Position numbers and translations under genes: made by a program
Origin: Hermodice carunculata
Taxonomy: Eukaryota; Annelida; Polychaeta; Eunicida; Amphinomidae
Reading direction: 5' to 3'
Assembly: GCA_964020975.1 (NCBI GenBank)
Contig: CAXHWN010002633.1
Location: forward strand, 459,681-523,680
DNA length: 64,000 bases
Part shown: positions 33,641-44,173 of the stretch, piece by piece
Layout: every line of letters begins with the position of its first letter
How positions within the stretch are numbered: position 1 is the first letter of the stretch
The notes under the pieces: model-generated
Told to the model about the DNA's origin: nothing
What the model saw: the letters and a program-made list of their open reading frames with translations, nothing else
Databases searched by the model: none

Positions 33641-33929
33641 ATGAAAAACACACATTGGTACTTTTTTTTTTTTTTGGCCATCAAAAAAGTCAGTATTTAA
33701 AATGAAAACTCTTTTCATACAAAATCTGAATTCATGATGCAATATGCATTAAATTCCAGGTGACTCTAACAAAGAAGCTTCTCAAAAATGTGTACATGCA
33801 ATGGGTTTGAATCTCCTACTGCTACATAGATATACGAAGGCTTGCCATCAACGGCAACATTCTACAGTGCATCTGGATGAAAGCCAGTGTCTCAACTGAA
33901 CTCAGTAATTGCTGGCCTTAAGTCTGCCC

Positions 33930-35007
33930 AGTTGCCAAATGTCAAGGTCGGTAATTAGGTCAGTCAGTCGGCCACACCGCATGGTTCTAGGTCAAAATAA
34001 GAACAGGTTGGGTGAACTGATGTTTTTATTGTTTGATTGGGTGGCCCAGAATTTCCATGAAACTGTTGATGGCACTACTAGTATCACCAGGAATCCAGCT
34101 ATTGACGTCGACAATCCCACCAAATTTCATTAAGATTCACAAAATATCACAGATATGCCAGAGTGCTCACAGGATTTCAACATTTTAACCCCTGCAGTCA
34201 TACTGACCATATCACCTTGACTTTTCATCCTTGATGAAAAAATTATCACCATACATAACTTGCATCCTGAGGCCAGCTTTCCATTGATGGTCTGTTTTTG
34301 CAAAATAAGATTATAACTTTTGGAGTTATTTAGGATTAAAATGATAAAGTTGAACAAGTACCACACTTTATAAAAATTATGTCACGGTGATCCAAAAAGT
34401 AGGTCACCATGTTCAGTTTTATGTAACATACATTTAAGAGAAATACTGATGCTCGATATATATATATACATGTACATGTATTCTCTTCTGCATTGATATC
34501 CAAGCCATGCCCCATAACCAAAAATCACCTATATCAACTTTATGGGCCTGGTGACCTACAAAAATAGGCCAAAGGTCATCCATATTAAATATTTTAGTGT
34601 TGCATATAATATCCTATAAACTTGTATTGTCTAGCTTGATTATTTTTGAGGCGTTAAATTTTATTTCGTTCAATACACCTGTGCTTACAATTTCTATGAA
34701 ACTGTAGATGGCACCACCAGTATCATAAACAACAGTGACTTTAACTTGTTCAACAATTCCACCTTATTTCATGAAAATCCATCAACAATTACAGATCCTG
34801 GAAGGTTCATAAGATTTTCACATTTTGACCCACATACATGTGCTACATTGTAATCTTGAAGGCAATGCCACCAATATTAAACTTGATCCAGATTTTCATA
34901 CATTTTACAGGTCCTGAAAGTTAAATGGGGCTATGTCAAAATTTGTAGAGTGTTTTGCATTCACAAGCAAAAAGTTTATGGACGTATTGATAGATATCTT
35001 GTATAAA
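33930..35007 (+). mobile_element. Family A2 interspersed repeat, left part
   Basis: The variant seen again at 37.7-39.2 kb: AACTGTTGATGGCACTACTAG, CCAAATTTCATTAAGATTCAC, TTGGAGTTATTTAGGATTAAA, GTGATCCAAAAAGTAGGTCACC, and CCTGAAAGTTAAATGGGG. The copy is split by the element at 35,008-37,272, and its tail resumes at 37,277. Confidence 0.7.
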
Positions 35008-35258
35008 GGTAGCGAGATACAAATGTGGTGCAAATCAGCATGGACAACTTTACGGCCCTGTAACTTTTAAGGTGTTCACATGAACACAGTAAAAGTATAC
35101 ATTTTTGGATTTACCTAGATCTGAACTATATGTCTCAAAAAAATCGGGACAATACTGATCATAATTGTTGAATAAACAAACCATGAAGAAGAGCATGTCG
35201 TTTATCTCAGACCCCAGCGTTCCTGGCTAATAACTTTTTTAATGTATACAACAAACTT

Positions 35259-35468
35259 GTGACAAGTATGCCATTTTATTGGCAATATATCAAAATTCAA
35301 AAGTGTCCTTTTATTTGGCTGTATGTATTTTATTTGCGTAAGTGCAGGCATTCAAACACGGGGGCATCACTTAATCAGCTGAATGCATTGAGCATTGACA
35401 TTCTATACAAGATTAAAAACCAACTAATACGCACTTTCCAACCCCGTTTATTTGAAGGAAATCGGCCG
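35259..35468 (+). CDS. Open frame ending at a strong donor inside the 2.27-kb element
   Basis: The frame contains NTGASLNQLNALSIDILYKI and ends FEGNRP at GGCCG/GTAAGT, one of the best donors in the window. It stays open to 35,573 if unspliced (104 codons from a GTG). No clear acceptor or ATG precedes it. No domain recognised; it may be part of the element's own gene. Confidence 0.25.
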
Positions 35469-35769
35469 GTAAGTTTTTGCGAAATAAAATTAATGGGTTT
35501 GAGTAGACGGCCTTTCATCTTTGTTCAGGAACGGCAATCAAAGGTTCACTCGTCATCTTTGAACCGGGTCTGAGAACAATAACTTGCGCAATTTTACTCA
35601 AACACTCATGGATTTTTGCATAGTAAGAGATCAGAGTATGTTTGAACAAACATGGTAACTGTCACTCATGTTGTTTTCTTCTGAAGAGCTTAATCACGTT
35701 GTTTATTTGCTGTTTGCAATTAGATCACAAAACATGGTTTCCTTGTCAAGCGTGCCGCTTTGCTACGCT

Positions 35770-35812
35770 TCATTTTGATTGGCCAATCGTGGTGACGCTA
35801 GATGCCAATCAT
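35770..35812. promoter_or_regulatory. NF-Y (CCAAT) box cluster inside the 2.27-kb element
   Basis: ATTGG at 35,778-35,782 abuts CCAAT at 35,783-35,787 (GATTGGCCAATCG), with a further CCAAT at 35,805-35,809 and several CpGs. Divergent CCAAT boxes are typical of bidirectional promoters. An ATG frame with basic N terminus starts about 200 bases downstream at 36,014. Confidence 0.4.
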
Positions 35813-36013
35813 CGTCGTGTGGCCTCTGCATGACGATGGCGCGCTACATTTCAATAGCATTGATATCACAGCTTGAAAAGAAAAAAAAATTACAACTATC
35901 TTCAAAGCATAGCAATTGTTTTATATGATTGTACATTCTATGACAGTTGAGTATTGGATGCAAAGGAAAGTATATGTACAAGACAAATTGGCAATCACAA
36001 TGGGGAAAAAAAA

Positions 36014-36082
36014 ATGTCCGATGGACCCAGCAAAAAGGCAAAGGCTCAGCCCAGAGTAAAACCAAGTGCGTTGGGGCAATAA
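36014..36082 (+). CDS. Short ATG frame with basic N terminus, possible first exon
   Basis: ATG in an A-rich context opens MSDGPSKKAKAQPRVKPS and stops at 36,080-36,082. The KKAKAQPR stretch resembles a nuclear localisation signal. A donor-like AGA/GTAAAA at 36,055/36,056 would give a 14-codon exon ending in phase 0. Its position downstream of the NF-Y boxes fits the start of the element's own gene. No homologue recognised. Confidence 0.25.
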   Translation: MSDGPSKKAKAQPRVKPSALGQ

Positions 36083-36544
36083 CAGTGGACCAACAGAGTT
36101 ATTCACTAATTGAATTAATTTCTAGACAACTGGACTGTAGGCCTCTATGCTTAGGCTATATGTAAGTGTACTGTTCAACATGGTAACATTTCATTAGGTA
36201 GGCTCCTACTACCTATATATGGTACTTTCAAAGGATCAAATAAAACGGGATATTTTGTCGCAAGAAGTAAGATGTACCTTTACTTACCCACAACAAAAAC
36301 AACGATATCGAATTATAATGTATATTTGACCAAATTGCCACCCGATTAGTCAGGCTAATTGATAGTTTTGGGACCGGGTTAGCTGGCCGGACCCCACTAT
36401 AATATCTGAATTGTACCTACCCAAGCTCAGTTACTCTGTACACCAGAATCTTTTCTTGCGTCAGTCATAGCATCTGTTGCTGACTGCATCGCTGATTTTG
36501 CCTTCCTAACTTTAGGTATTTTGAGATTGGTTGTGCTTGTTTAG

Positions 36545-36647
36545 CGATACAACTCCTGACGAACGTACTAAGAATGCAATGACCAAGTCGCAAATACGGG
36601 TTCTGAGCTTCCAAGAACTTCAGATACAATTTAGACAAAGGCTTTAA
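36545..36647 (+). CDS. Open frame after a T/G-rich acceptor inside the 2.27-kb element
   Basis: TTGTGCTTGTTTAG precedes one base and then DTTPDERTKNAMTKSQIRVL, FQELQIQFRQRL, stop at 36,645-36,647. The charged, helical-looking composition could be the C terminus of a protein. The minus strand is also open here (36,465-36,773, 102 codons). Which strand, if either, was coding cannot be decided. Confidence 0.2.
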
Positions 36648-37272
36648 TTTTTCTGTTGAATTTAAATGTAGAGAACTTGTGAGTGAATTATTAAATCTGA
36701 TTAGAACTATTGGTTTCTTTGGGTGAGAAAACAAACGCTGCCACGTTGGTGATGAAAGACGGCATTGAAACACTACAGCAATGCCTTTGAAGTAGGATTA
36801 GGACATGCAGTCATGTCATGATCTCAGCTGACTGTACGGCCTGTCTTCAACACTTTTCTTCGGATTAAATGTTAAAAACTCAAGAAAGCATAAAGAAAAA
36901 AAAAAAAAAAAGTACATGTAACAAGAGCAACCTAATGCATAAATGTGTGACCATATGGTTTGGGAACCACGGCGCTAATGCATCAGTGTCATCACTAGAG
37001 CGGACACAGGGGTGGCCATTTTAAAACGAGCTGTTGCCATGGCCGGTCATGTGACCACTTTCTCAAGCCCATCCCCTTCACACTAACAACAAACACGATT
37101 GGCGTGAATGTCAATGCTCAGCAAGAAGCTCTACAAAATACCCCCATTTTTCTGTTTTGCAATTTCATCAGAAATTTGATTTTTACATGACAGATACATA
37201 AGATATTCATCCATACAAATATAAAAAAAAAATTTTTTGGCCGAAATTTCGGGTAATTTGTATCTCGCTACC

Positions 37273-37388
37273 TTAATACACTTCCACGTTCTCTTTCTTG
37301 GTAATAAATGGAGGGATGGAATGACAGGTGGGCAGACACGACTGACCACATCAGCTATGTGACCTTTGGTCAGCAGACCTAAAAATAT
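37273..37388 (+). mobile_element. Family A2 tail, right part of the interrupted copy
   Basis: Resumes with TTAATACACTTCC, then GGGATGGAATGACAGGTGGG (core) and GTGACCTTTGGTCAGCAGAC (3' stem-loop). The next family A head starts four bases later, so the copies are arranged tail to head. Confidence 0.7.
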
Positions 37389-37677
37389 AACAAGAGGCCC
37401 ATGGGCCAAATGCTCTGCTGGCACTATGGCTATATTGCACCTGTTCATTTTAAAGTTGCCAGTCCTCAAGTGGCTTCTAAACATGTAAAGCTTATGTGAT
37501 TTTGATGTCTTGTTTGTCCATTAGATGGTACTTCACTCCACATGTAATCATAGTTTATTTGTGCAATTCCTGTGATGGATATTGTTGCATGTGCCAAGAC
37601 AACAATGAGTGAGTCCTTAACTTTATGTCCTCAGTGACCTTGGGACAGAAGATCAGGGTCACCCAAATCATGTAATA
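37389..37677 (+). mobile_element. Family A head fragment
   Basis: AACAAGAGGCCCATGGGCC, then GCTCTGCTGGC, then body sequence with a GACCTTGGGACAGAAGATCA phrase. The AGGCCCATGGGCC(A) head is nearly a perfect palindrome. It is cut off by another head at 37,678. Confidence 0.7.
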
Positions 37678-39178
37678 CTAGAGGCCCATAGGCCTGGTGC
37701 TGTCCTGACATTGCCATTGATGTCCAAGCTACACCCTGCCATTACAAAATCACCTCTTTCAAATTTACAGGCATGGTCACCTCACAAAAATAGGTCAAGG
37801 TCACTGATATTATATATGATTCTAGCTTTGGACATTGTCTATATCCTATAGATTTAGGAAGTCTAATTCCATTACTTTTTGAGACATGGAATTCTATATC
37901 TTAAAACACATTTTGGCTCATCATTTCCATCAAATTAATGGTGGGGCCACTAGTATCATTACCAACTTACGACTTTGACCTCCCCCACAATCCCACCAAA
38001 TTTGGTGAAGATCTGCAACAAATTAAAGATGCTAGTGTTCACAACATTTTCATATTTGACCCCTATCTTGCATAATATTGTAGGTGGAACCACCAATATC
38101 GAAAAGAATCTAGATTTATATAACCTCTATCAGTCCTGAAAGTTATATTGGACTAACTTGAAAACTGTGGACAGTACTGTGGTCACAAGATTTTCACATT
38201 TTGACCTGTATATTACATAATACTATAGATGGCGCCACAAACACTCATGTTGACAAAGATTTTTATACACTTTACAACTCCTCGACATTACATGGGCCTA
38301 TCTCAAGAATTGTGGGGTGCAGAGCCTTTACGAGATGACCCCAATATTCAAACTGGCCATTTGACCTTGACCTTCGACTTGTTTAAAAAGCTTACTGTTC
38401 AAAATATGTGCCCAAGATCCAGCATTCCATATATAGTCTGTTTGTTCAAATTGGGTAATAACTTTTCGAGTTATTGAGGAAAAACAATAAACGTGGACAA
38501 ACACCAAACTCCATAATTACTGGGTCACAGTGACCCAAAAAGCAGGTCACCAAGTACACCTAAATATATTATGTACTCATGGGCAATTTTAATCTGGATG
38601 CTCAATTCTCTTTGCCATTGATGTTCAAGCTACACCCGGCCATTAGAAAATCATCCTTTTAACTTTACAGGCACGGTGACCTCACAAAAATAGGTCAAGG
38701 TCACTGATACTACCTATTATTCTACCTTTGGCCATGGTCTATATATCACATAAATTTAGCAAGTCTAATCCAATTACTTTTCAAATATAGAATTTTACAT
38801 CTTAAAACATATTTTGGCTCATAATTTCTGTCAAATTATAGGTGGCACCACTAACATCATTGGTAAATTAGACTTTGACCTCCCCCACAATCCCATCAAA
38901 TTTGGTGAAGATCCGCTACAAATTAAAGATGCTAGAGTGTTCACAAGATTTTCACATTTTGACCCCAATATTACATAATGTAAGTGGTGCCACCAATATC
39001 AAACTCGGCCTAGATTTTCATACACCCTATAAGTCCTGAAAGTTTTATTGGGCTAACTTGAAAACTGTGGATGGTATCGAGCTAAACAAGCAAAAGTTTC
39101 CAGACGGACAGACGGGCGGACAGACATGCACGGTCTCAAAAGCTCTGTGACCTTTGGTCAGCAGAGCTAAAAATCTGG
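37678..39178 (+). mobile_element. Family A2 element with ~900-bp internal direct duplication
   Basis: The head is CTAGAGGCCCATAGGCCTGG and the tail is GTGACCTTTGGTCAGCAGAG near 39,143-39,165, after a clear core (GGACAGACGGGCGGACAGAC). The block starting GCCATTGATGTCCAAGC at 37,713 is repeated from GCCATTGATGTTCAAGC at 38,614, offset 901 bases, with the same order of phrases (AATAGGTCAAGGTCACTGAT, TTTTGGCTCA, CCTCCCCCACAATCCCA). This is the most complete family A copy in the window. Non-coding. Confidence 0.8.
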
Positions 39179-39409
39179 ACAGGTAAATATACGTATAAAG
39201 TTGAGGGTTGCACAGTATTTTGAATCTAGAAAATTATTTGCTGGCTTTTAAAGCTTTTGGATACATGGTACCTAGATGTACGCACAAAAAGTATTCTCAT
39301 TTATCATTGGGTATTTTTGGTGAGCACAGCATGGCGACCAAAAATACAGTTTTTTTTCAGTTCTGAGTAATTTGATTTACATTTTCCTTTCGGGGAAAAA
39401 CAAGTGTAA

Positions 39410-39525
39410 TCAGGGATAAAAATTTAAGGAGTAAAGTTTATGCTTTGGGAATTTTGCATGATTTGAAAATAACTTGTATAGGAAACGGGGCCCACATTCA
39501 AGCCCAAACAGGGCTATGGTGGAGC
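39410..39525. mobile_element. hAT-like MITE remnant
   Basis: CAGGGATAAAAATTTAAGGAG, TTTGGGAATTTTGCATGATTT and AACGGGGCCCACA match the interior of 25,915-26,065. The ends are degraded. Confidence 0.5.
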
Positions 39526-39994
39526 CCTGCCACAACAGTCTCTGATAAACTGTGCTTTTTCCACAAGATGTTTCTTAATACATGTGTGAGCAACATGCCA
39601 TCAGAGTTGCAGTCCATAGGGGTTTGAGGCAAGATAATAAGGTCTCGAGTCTGATTCATGTACCTGGTATGTATGCCAGAGCACTTATACACCACCTGAC
39701 TTGCCTACAGTTGAGTCATTTTTCATAGTAATTGTCATGTTATAAAGACCAGCTCTCAATATGCTCCACAGCTATTTGGTAATATATGCTTTTGGCTTTG
39801 TGTTCTGTAAACAAACATGTCTCTACCTTGAGTTACCTGAAACAACATGACAGTGGCAACTCTGGAGGGCTCTCCAGGTACAAGACATAAACACTGAACT
39901 CAATTCACCAGCAGCATTGCTCTGTGTTCACCATATTTATAAACAAGAAAACTATAACAGTCCTGTGCTCAGCTGACCTTACATACACACTGTC

Positions 39995-40260
39995 AATTTG
40001 CATTGAAACCCCCACTGACTTGCTGATGACCCGATTTTTTAAAGGCTACTAATGCCTAAAACTTTCTCCTAAATTTCAAATTTTATGAATATGATTTGTT
40101 CCTTTCATAAATTAATTTGCTATTATGATTTAGAACAATACAGTTTTTCAGTGAATGGTACGGAATAGGACTTTGCTCTTAGAATATTGGACTTGATAGT
40201 GTTCAAACGGTACTGTCATGGGCTTACAGAATTAGGTTTGTTAAGTTTCTCTTTGTATTC
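39995..40260 (+). mobile_element. Family E repeat, direct copy
   Basis: Matches the reverse complement of 23,660-23,925 (see that entry). It is preceded at about 39,950 by AACAAGAAAACTATAACAGTCCTGTGCTCAGCTGACC-type sequence, possibly its 5' start. Class unknown. Confidence 0.7.
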
Positions 40261-40645
40261 AATAGTAATCAATAGGAATGCATGCATTAACTGACAGGTA
40301 CCCAAATTGAAAAATTTCTTAACATTTTTCAATTTGGGCACCTGTTTCTGTTATCACTTTTAGCTCTGTTGACTGAAAAGTCTGCTGAGCTTAAAATTGA
40401 TTGCAGAACCAGAAATACATTTGACATTAATTTTCTAATGTAAGACACAAATACGCATTGAGTTTTGGTAATTTTTAAGACTTATAAAGATAATTTCCAT
40501 TGCATTGCCTGCTAAACAGTACAATCCCTGTTTTCTCTATTCCACAAGCATAGCCGAGATAGTGTGGAGCTTGGTCTGCTTGGCAGGCAAGGGACAATAC
40601 ATTTTGAGTGTGTCCCTGTCTGCAGCAAATTACCAGTACTCCTCC
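40261..40645. other. Non-coding stretch with local inverted repeat
   Basis: CCAAATTGAAAAATTTCTTAAC at about 40,301 is followed by its near-complement (AATTTTTCAATTTGG type), forming a hairpin of about 16 bp. No gene seen. Confidence 0.5.
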
Positions 40646-40647
40646 AC

Positions 40648-41305
40648 AAAGCTGCCTCACAATCACCAATACCCTGCATCAACTACCCCACCATCAACAA
40701 TACCCTGCCTAAACAACCTAATAATCACCAATCCCTGCCTCCATTACCTCACAATCACCTACACCCTGCCTAAGCTACCTCACAATCACAAATACCCTGC
40801 CTAAGCTACCTCACAATCACAAATACCCTGCCTAAGCTACCTCACAATCACAAATACCCTGCCTAAGCTACCTCACAATCACAAATACCCTGCCTAAGCT
40901 ACCTCACAATCACCCACACCCTGCCTAAGCTACCTCATAATCCCCCATACCCTGCCTAAGCTACCTCACAATCCCCCATACTCTGCCAAAGTTACCTCAC
41001 AATCCCCCATACTCTGCCTGAGCTACCTCACAATCCCCCATACTATGCCAAAGTTACCTCACAATTTCTATACTCCGCCTAAGCTACCTCACAATCCCCC
41101 ATACTCTGCCAAAGTTACCTCACAATCCCCCATACTCTGCCTGAGCTACCTCACAATCGCCCATACCCTGGCAAAGCTACCTCACAATCACCCATACTCT
41201 GCCTCAGCTATCTCACAATCACTGATGCCTTGCCTCAGCTCTGTCAAAATCACAGATACCCTGCCTCAACTACCTCACAACCACCAATACCCTGCTTCAG
41301 CATTA
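40648..41305. repeat. 31-bp minisatellite, ~21 copies
   Basis: Units of the type CTGCCTAAGCTACCTCACAA then TCACAAATACC. Five central copies (about 40,767-40,920) are nearly identical and copies toward both edges are more diverged, the usual pattern of unequal exchange. Because 31 is not a multiple of 3, the 99- and 103-codon His/Pro-rich ORFs are artefacts. Confidence 0.95.
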
Positions 41306-41649
41306 CCCTATTCGACAATAGGGCTCCACTCAGCTAATGCAGCATGTCACCTGTAGGTGGTGCCACAGGTAACTTCTACCTGGTATGCACCTGTTCCAGA
41401 ACAAAACCTGCTATATAGCCATTGGTTGAAAATGTCTTGTGACATGGGAAAAAAGTGCTGCCACCATGCAGAACAGTATATCTGACACGCTATTTGCAGT
41501 GTACACTGTAGCACTTGTCTGTCCACAGTCAGCACCTCAATGCTGCACCCCCTTGCTTCTCCAAGAACAGCCTGATGTCACCACCTCACCTGAAGCCATC
41601 ACACAGCAGCACATAACACTCTCATTGCCTAACAGCCTCTATAACTGAC

Positions 41650-42600
41650 ACAAGAGGTCCATGGGCCTAATGCTCTGGTGATACATAATATGATGACCAT
41701 CACCAAATATCATTTCCTGAAATGGAGTACATCTGGTATCGTTTTCTTTATTCTTGATCAAGACAATAAATTAGATTAAGTGTCCTTTTCTGAAGTGCTT
41801 AATAACTTGGAAAATAGGTCAAGGTCAGAAAACCATATTACAAACTTTGCCCATTGGTCTAATGCATAGTGGGTGTAAATTTTGCTGTTCCATCTCAATT
41901 TATAAGCACAACAATAAAGTTAATGCATTTTGATACCTATGATGTTAATACCACCAATGGTTCGACCATGACTCCAGGTCATGCACTTTTGTTTGTATAT
42001 GTTCCTGTAATGGTATATAGATGAACACAAGTTGTGATGTTATGACAATTACAAAAAAAAAAAAAAAAAACATTTCATGAAATGTTTTCCTTCTGTGACC
42101 TTAAGGAAGTATGTCATGGTTATCCATATTATGTAATATCAAGCTTCTATATATGATAAACATTTGTGGCATATTTGGTATTGTTAGCCATAGCATGAAA
42201 ATCTAGCAGTTTACAGTAATTAATTTCATACATTTAACCAAATAACTCGTATTTCTAATCGACCTATAGGTGGCACCACTAGGATTGTTCAGATTTGACA
42301 CAATAGCCCCCCAGAATATTTCCACCACATTTCATGAGGATTCACCAAAAATCAAACACATTAGAGCATTTTAAATTTTTCAACTTTTTGGGCTCCGGTA
42401 TTACATAATCCACTGGGTGGAACCACCCATAATGAAAGGAACCCAGATTTTCATTCATAGGATATGTCCGAAAATTTCAAGGAGCCCATTTATAAAATCG
42501 AAGACACTATTGTGTTGATAAAGAATTGTTAACAGGCAGATGGACAGACACAACTGATTGCATAGGTTCTGTGATCTATGATCAGCAGAGCTGAAAAAAT
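41650..42600 (+). mobile_element. Family A element with head and tail
   Basis: The head ACAAGAGGTCCATGGGCCTA is followed by ATGCTCTGGTGATAC. The body has AATAGGTCAAGGTCAG, an A-run at 42,053-42,070 and AGGTGGCACCACTAGG. The tail is GTGATCTATGATCAGCAGAGC, ending about 42,590. About 950 bp, non-coding. Confidence 0.75.
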
Positions 42601-42689
42601 ATTCTCACACCTCAGCACACTAACAAGACGAGATGCTTGTGGACCCCACACAGCACCACTTCACCTACCCTTCCACACCCTCTCACAGA

Positions 42690-42881
42690 CACACTGCAAC
42701 CAGGCCATGGATTCATTGGAGCCATCCATTAATACATAGAATGTGCTCCTCTAGCCACATGACCGCCATTGATTTTTACCTCTAAATGTATGTAATACAC
42801 ATGGGTTTACCGAGCTAATCTGATGACGTGCGACCCACTTTCCCTCCTGCAAATAATTAACCTATTCCCTCCCTGTTGCAG
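42690..42881. promoter_or_regulatory. Enhancer-like island (candidate conserved non-coding element)
   Basis: Non-repetitive sequence with CCATTAATAC, CCATTGATTTTTAC, GAGCTAATCTGATGACGTGCG and GCAAATAATTAACC. These are homeodomain, TALE and CRE-type cores. It runs directly into the candidate exon at 42,882. Conservation could not be tested. Confidence 0.25.
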
Positions 42882-43024
42882 GCACGGAGCGTTACAACTG
42901 CTCTGCCTCTAATGTCTGCAAATTATTTTCTGGAAATCTGCCCTTCCACAAGGAACATCAAAGGGTGTCTTTGTACACTTGCGTGGACTGGCACTCAGGG
43001 CCTGCTGAGATACAAGCATCCTGA
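42882..43024 (+). CDS. Candidate 3' exon after a strong acceptor
   Basis: TTCCCTCCCTGTTGCAG (ending 42,881) is the best acceptor in the window. Two frames stay open behind it. One (two bases, then TERYNCSASNVCKLFSGNLP and on to TCVDWHSGPAEIQAS, stop 43,022-43,024) is Cys-rich and looks the more protein-like. The other begins ARSVTTALPLMSANYFLEIC. There is no obvious donor, so it would be terminal. It lies at the edge of an enhancer-like island, so conserved non-coding DNA is the alternative. Confidence 0.25.
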
Positions 43025-43175
43025 TATATAACAATGATTAGGCCCAGCACTTACCACATCCTTTCTGGGCACTCCCGGTCTATAACGCTGTCTATAACGC
43101 GTTGGGGTTTACTGCCAGTATATATCTGATGTGGTTAGGCTTTGCCATTCAGTTGGTGGGGTGCTGAGAGACAAG

Positions 43176-43230
<55 letters not shown>
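43176..43230. repeat. TA microsatellite
   Basis: About 54 bases of alternating TA. Confidence 0.97.
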
Positions 43231-43231
<1 letters not shown>

Positions 43232-43380
43232 CTGATATGATCCAATATTATTCTCCAACTGTTACAGATATCTTCCCTTCCTCAGATTTTTAACAGAGTA
43301 GACCTGTAAATTGCCTTTAAGGTCATTGCCAACAGTTAGCGCTCAAACACTTCGGCTTATGTAGCCAGCTCCCTTATGCC

Positions 43381-43537
43381 TAACTATCCACATGTATCAC
43401 CCTTCTGGCTAGCTATCCACATGTAGTACCCTACTGGCTAACTATCCACATGTAGCACACTACTGGCCAACTATCCACATGTAGCACCCTTCTGGCTAAC
43501 TATCCACATGTAGCACGGTTATGGCTAACTTTCCAAC
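43381..43537. repeat. 29-bp minisatellite, 5 copies plus part of a sixth
   Basis: Units starting TAACTATCCACATGTAGCAC at 43,381, 43,410, 43,439, 43,468 and 43,497 in exact register, then a partial unit. Confidence 0.93.
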
Positions 43538-43599
43538 TATGATAGTATTCTTTATACATGTGAAAAGATATGCCACTTTGTGGGGCTGAGTCCCTGTGG

Positions 43600-43840
43600 C
43601 AAATGCGTACATGTCTTAAGTGGGTGAGAAAGCAAAGACTAAACCAAATGTGAAGTCCCCAAAACGGCCAGAAAACATGCGTCGGGGCAATGCCCCTGGT
43701 GGGGGCACCACTGACCCACAGCTGACCTGGGTCTTGCCACAAAATGACTACGCCATTGGTCGCTTCCAAAACAACATGATCCATGTTGTTAGCATTTTGA
43801 ATATGAAAAGGCAAGTAGCCACAACAGAGTGACCTTGTCA
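43600..43840. other. Overlapping ORFs on both strands, unresolved
   Basis: The plus frame contains GEKAKTKPNVKSPKRPENMR and runs 70 codons to a stop at about 43,830. The minus frame is open for 113 codons (43,500-43,841). CpG is locally raised. The acceptor before the plus frame is weak and no donor fits. No domain recognised on either strand. Confidence 0.2.
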
Positions 43841-44021
43841 AATGCCATGGCTGGACCTGATCGGAGTCTCTTTGGGGTTATCGGACAACTGCACGCATTC
43901 ATCTTGTGTGGGAAACACATCTGTTGCTGCCTGCATTGTGCACATCTGTGCTCATGGGTCTAATACGACTATTTTGGCCCATTCGAGCATGATTTCCACA
44001 TCATATCAGGCCTTTCAAAGC

Positions 44022-44173
44022 AATATTTGAAATTATCTTCCTTATTTAGAAAATAAAATATAGCCCAGTGTTTTGGTCAGCCAGTGCATGACGATAAAAT
44101 ATTTGAAATTATCTTCCTTATTTGGAAAATAAAATATAGCCGTGTGTTTTGGTCAGCCAGTGCATGACGATGG
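44022..44173. repeat. 76-bp tandem duplication
   Basis: The segment starting AATATTTGAAATTATCTTCC is repeated at 44,098 with only a few differences (for example TTTAGAA against TTTGGAA). Two copies. Confidence 0.93.

Larger units (their letters stand above)
35008..37272. mobile_element. 2.27-kb DNA transposon with GGTAGCGAGATACAAAT ends
   Basis: Perfect 17-base inverted ends (GGTAGCGAGATACAAAT at 35,008 and its complement ending at 37,272) inside a family A repeat. The right flank is TTAA and the left flank is TAAA, so a TTAA duplication with one change is likely, which would place it with piggyBac or Kolobok. It is CpG-richer than the rest of the window. Inside are NF-Y boxes, an ATG-containing short frame, a frame ending at a strong donor, and a frame after an acceptor (separate entries). 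No transposase family is recognised. It could be a decayed autonomous element or a carrier of captured host sequence. Confidence 0.65.

Noticed and set aside
40648-41305. Regularly spaced direct repeats that could suggest a CRISPR array
   Set aside because: The units are contiguous with no unique spacers, the period is 31 bases of diverging minisatellite, and the context is an animal genome. The same applies to the 33/34-bp and 41-bp arrays.
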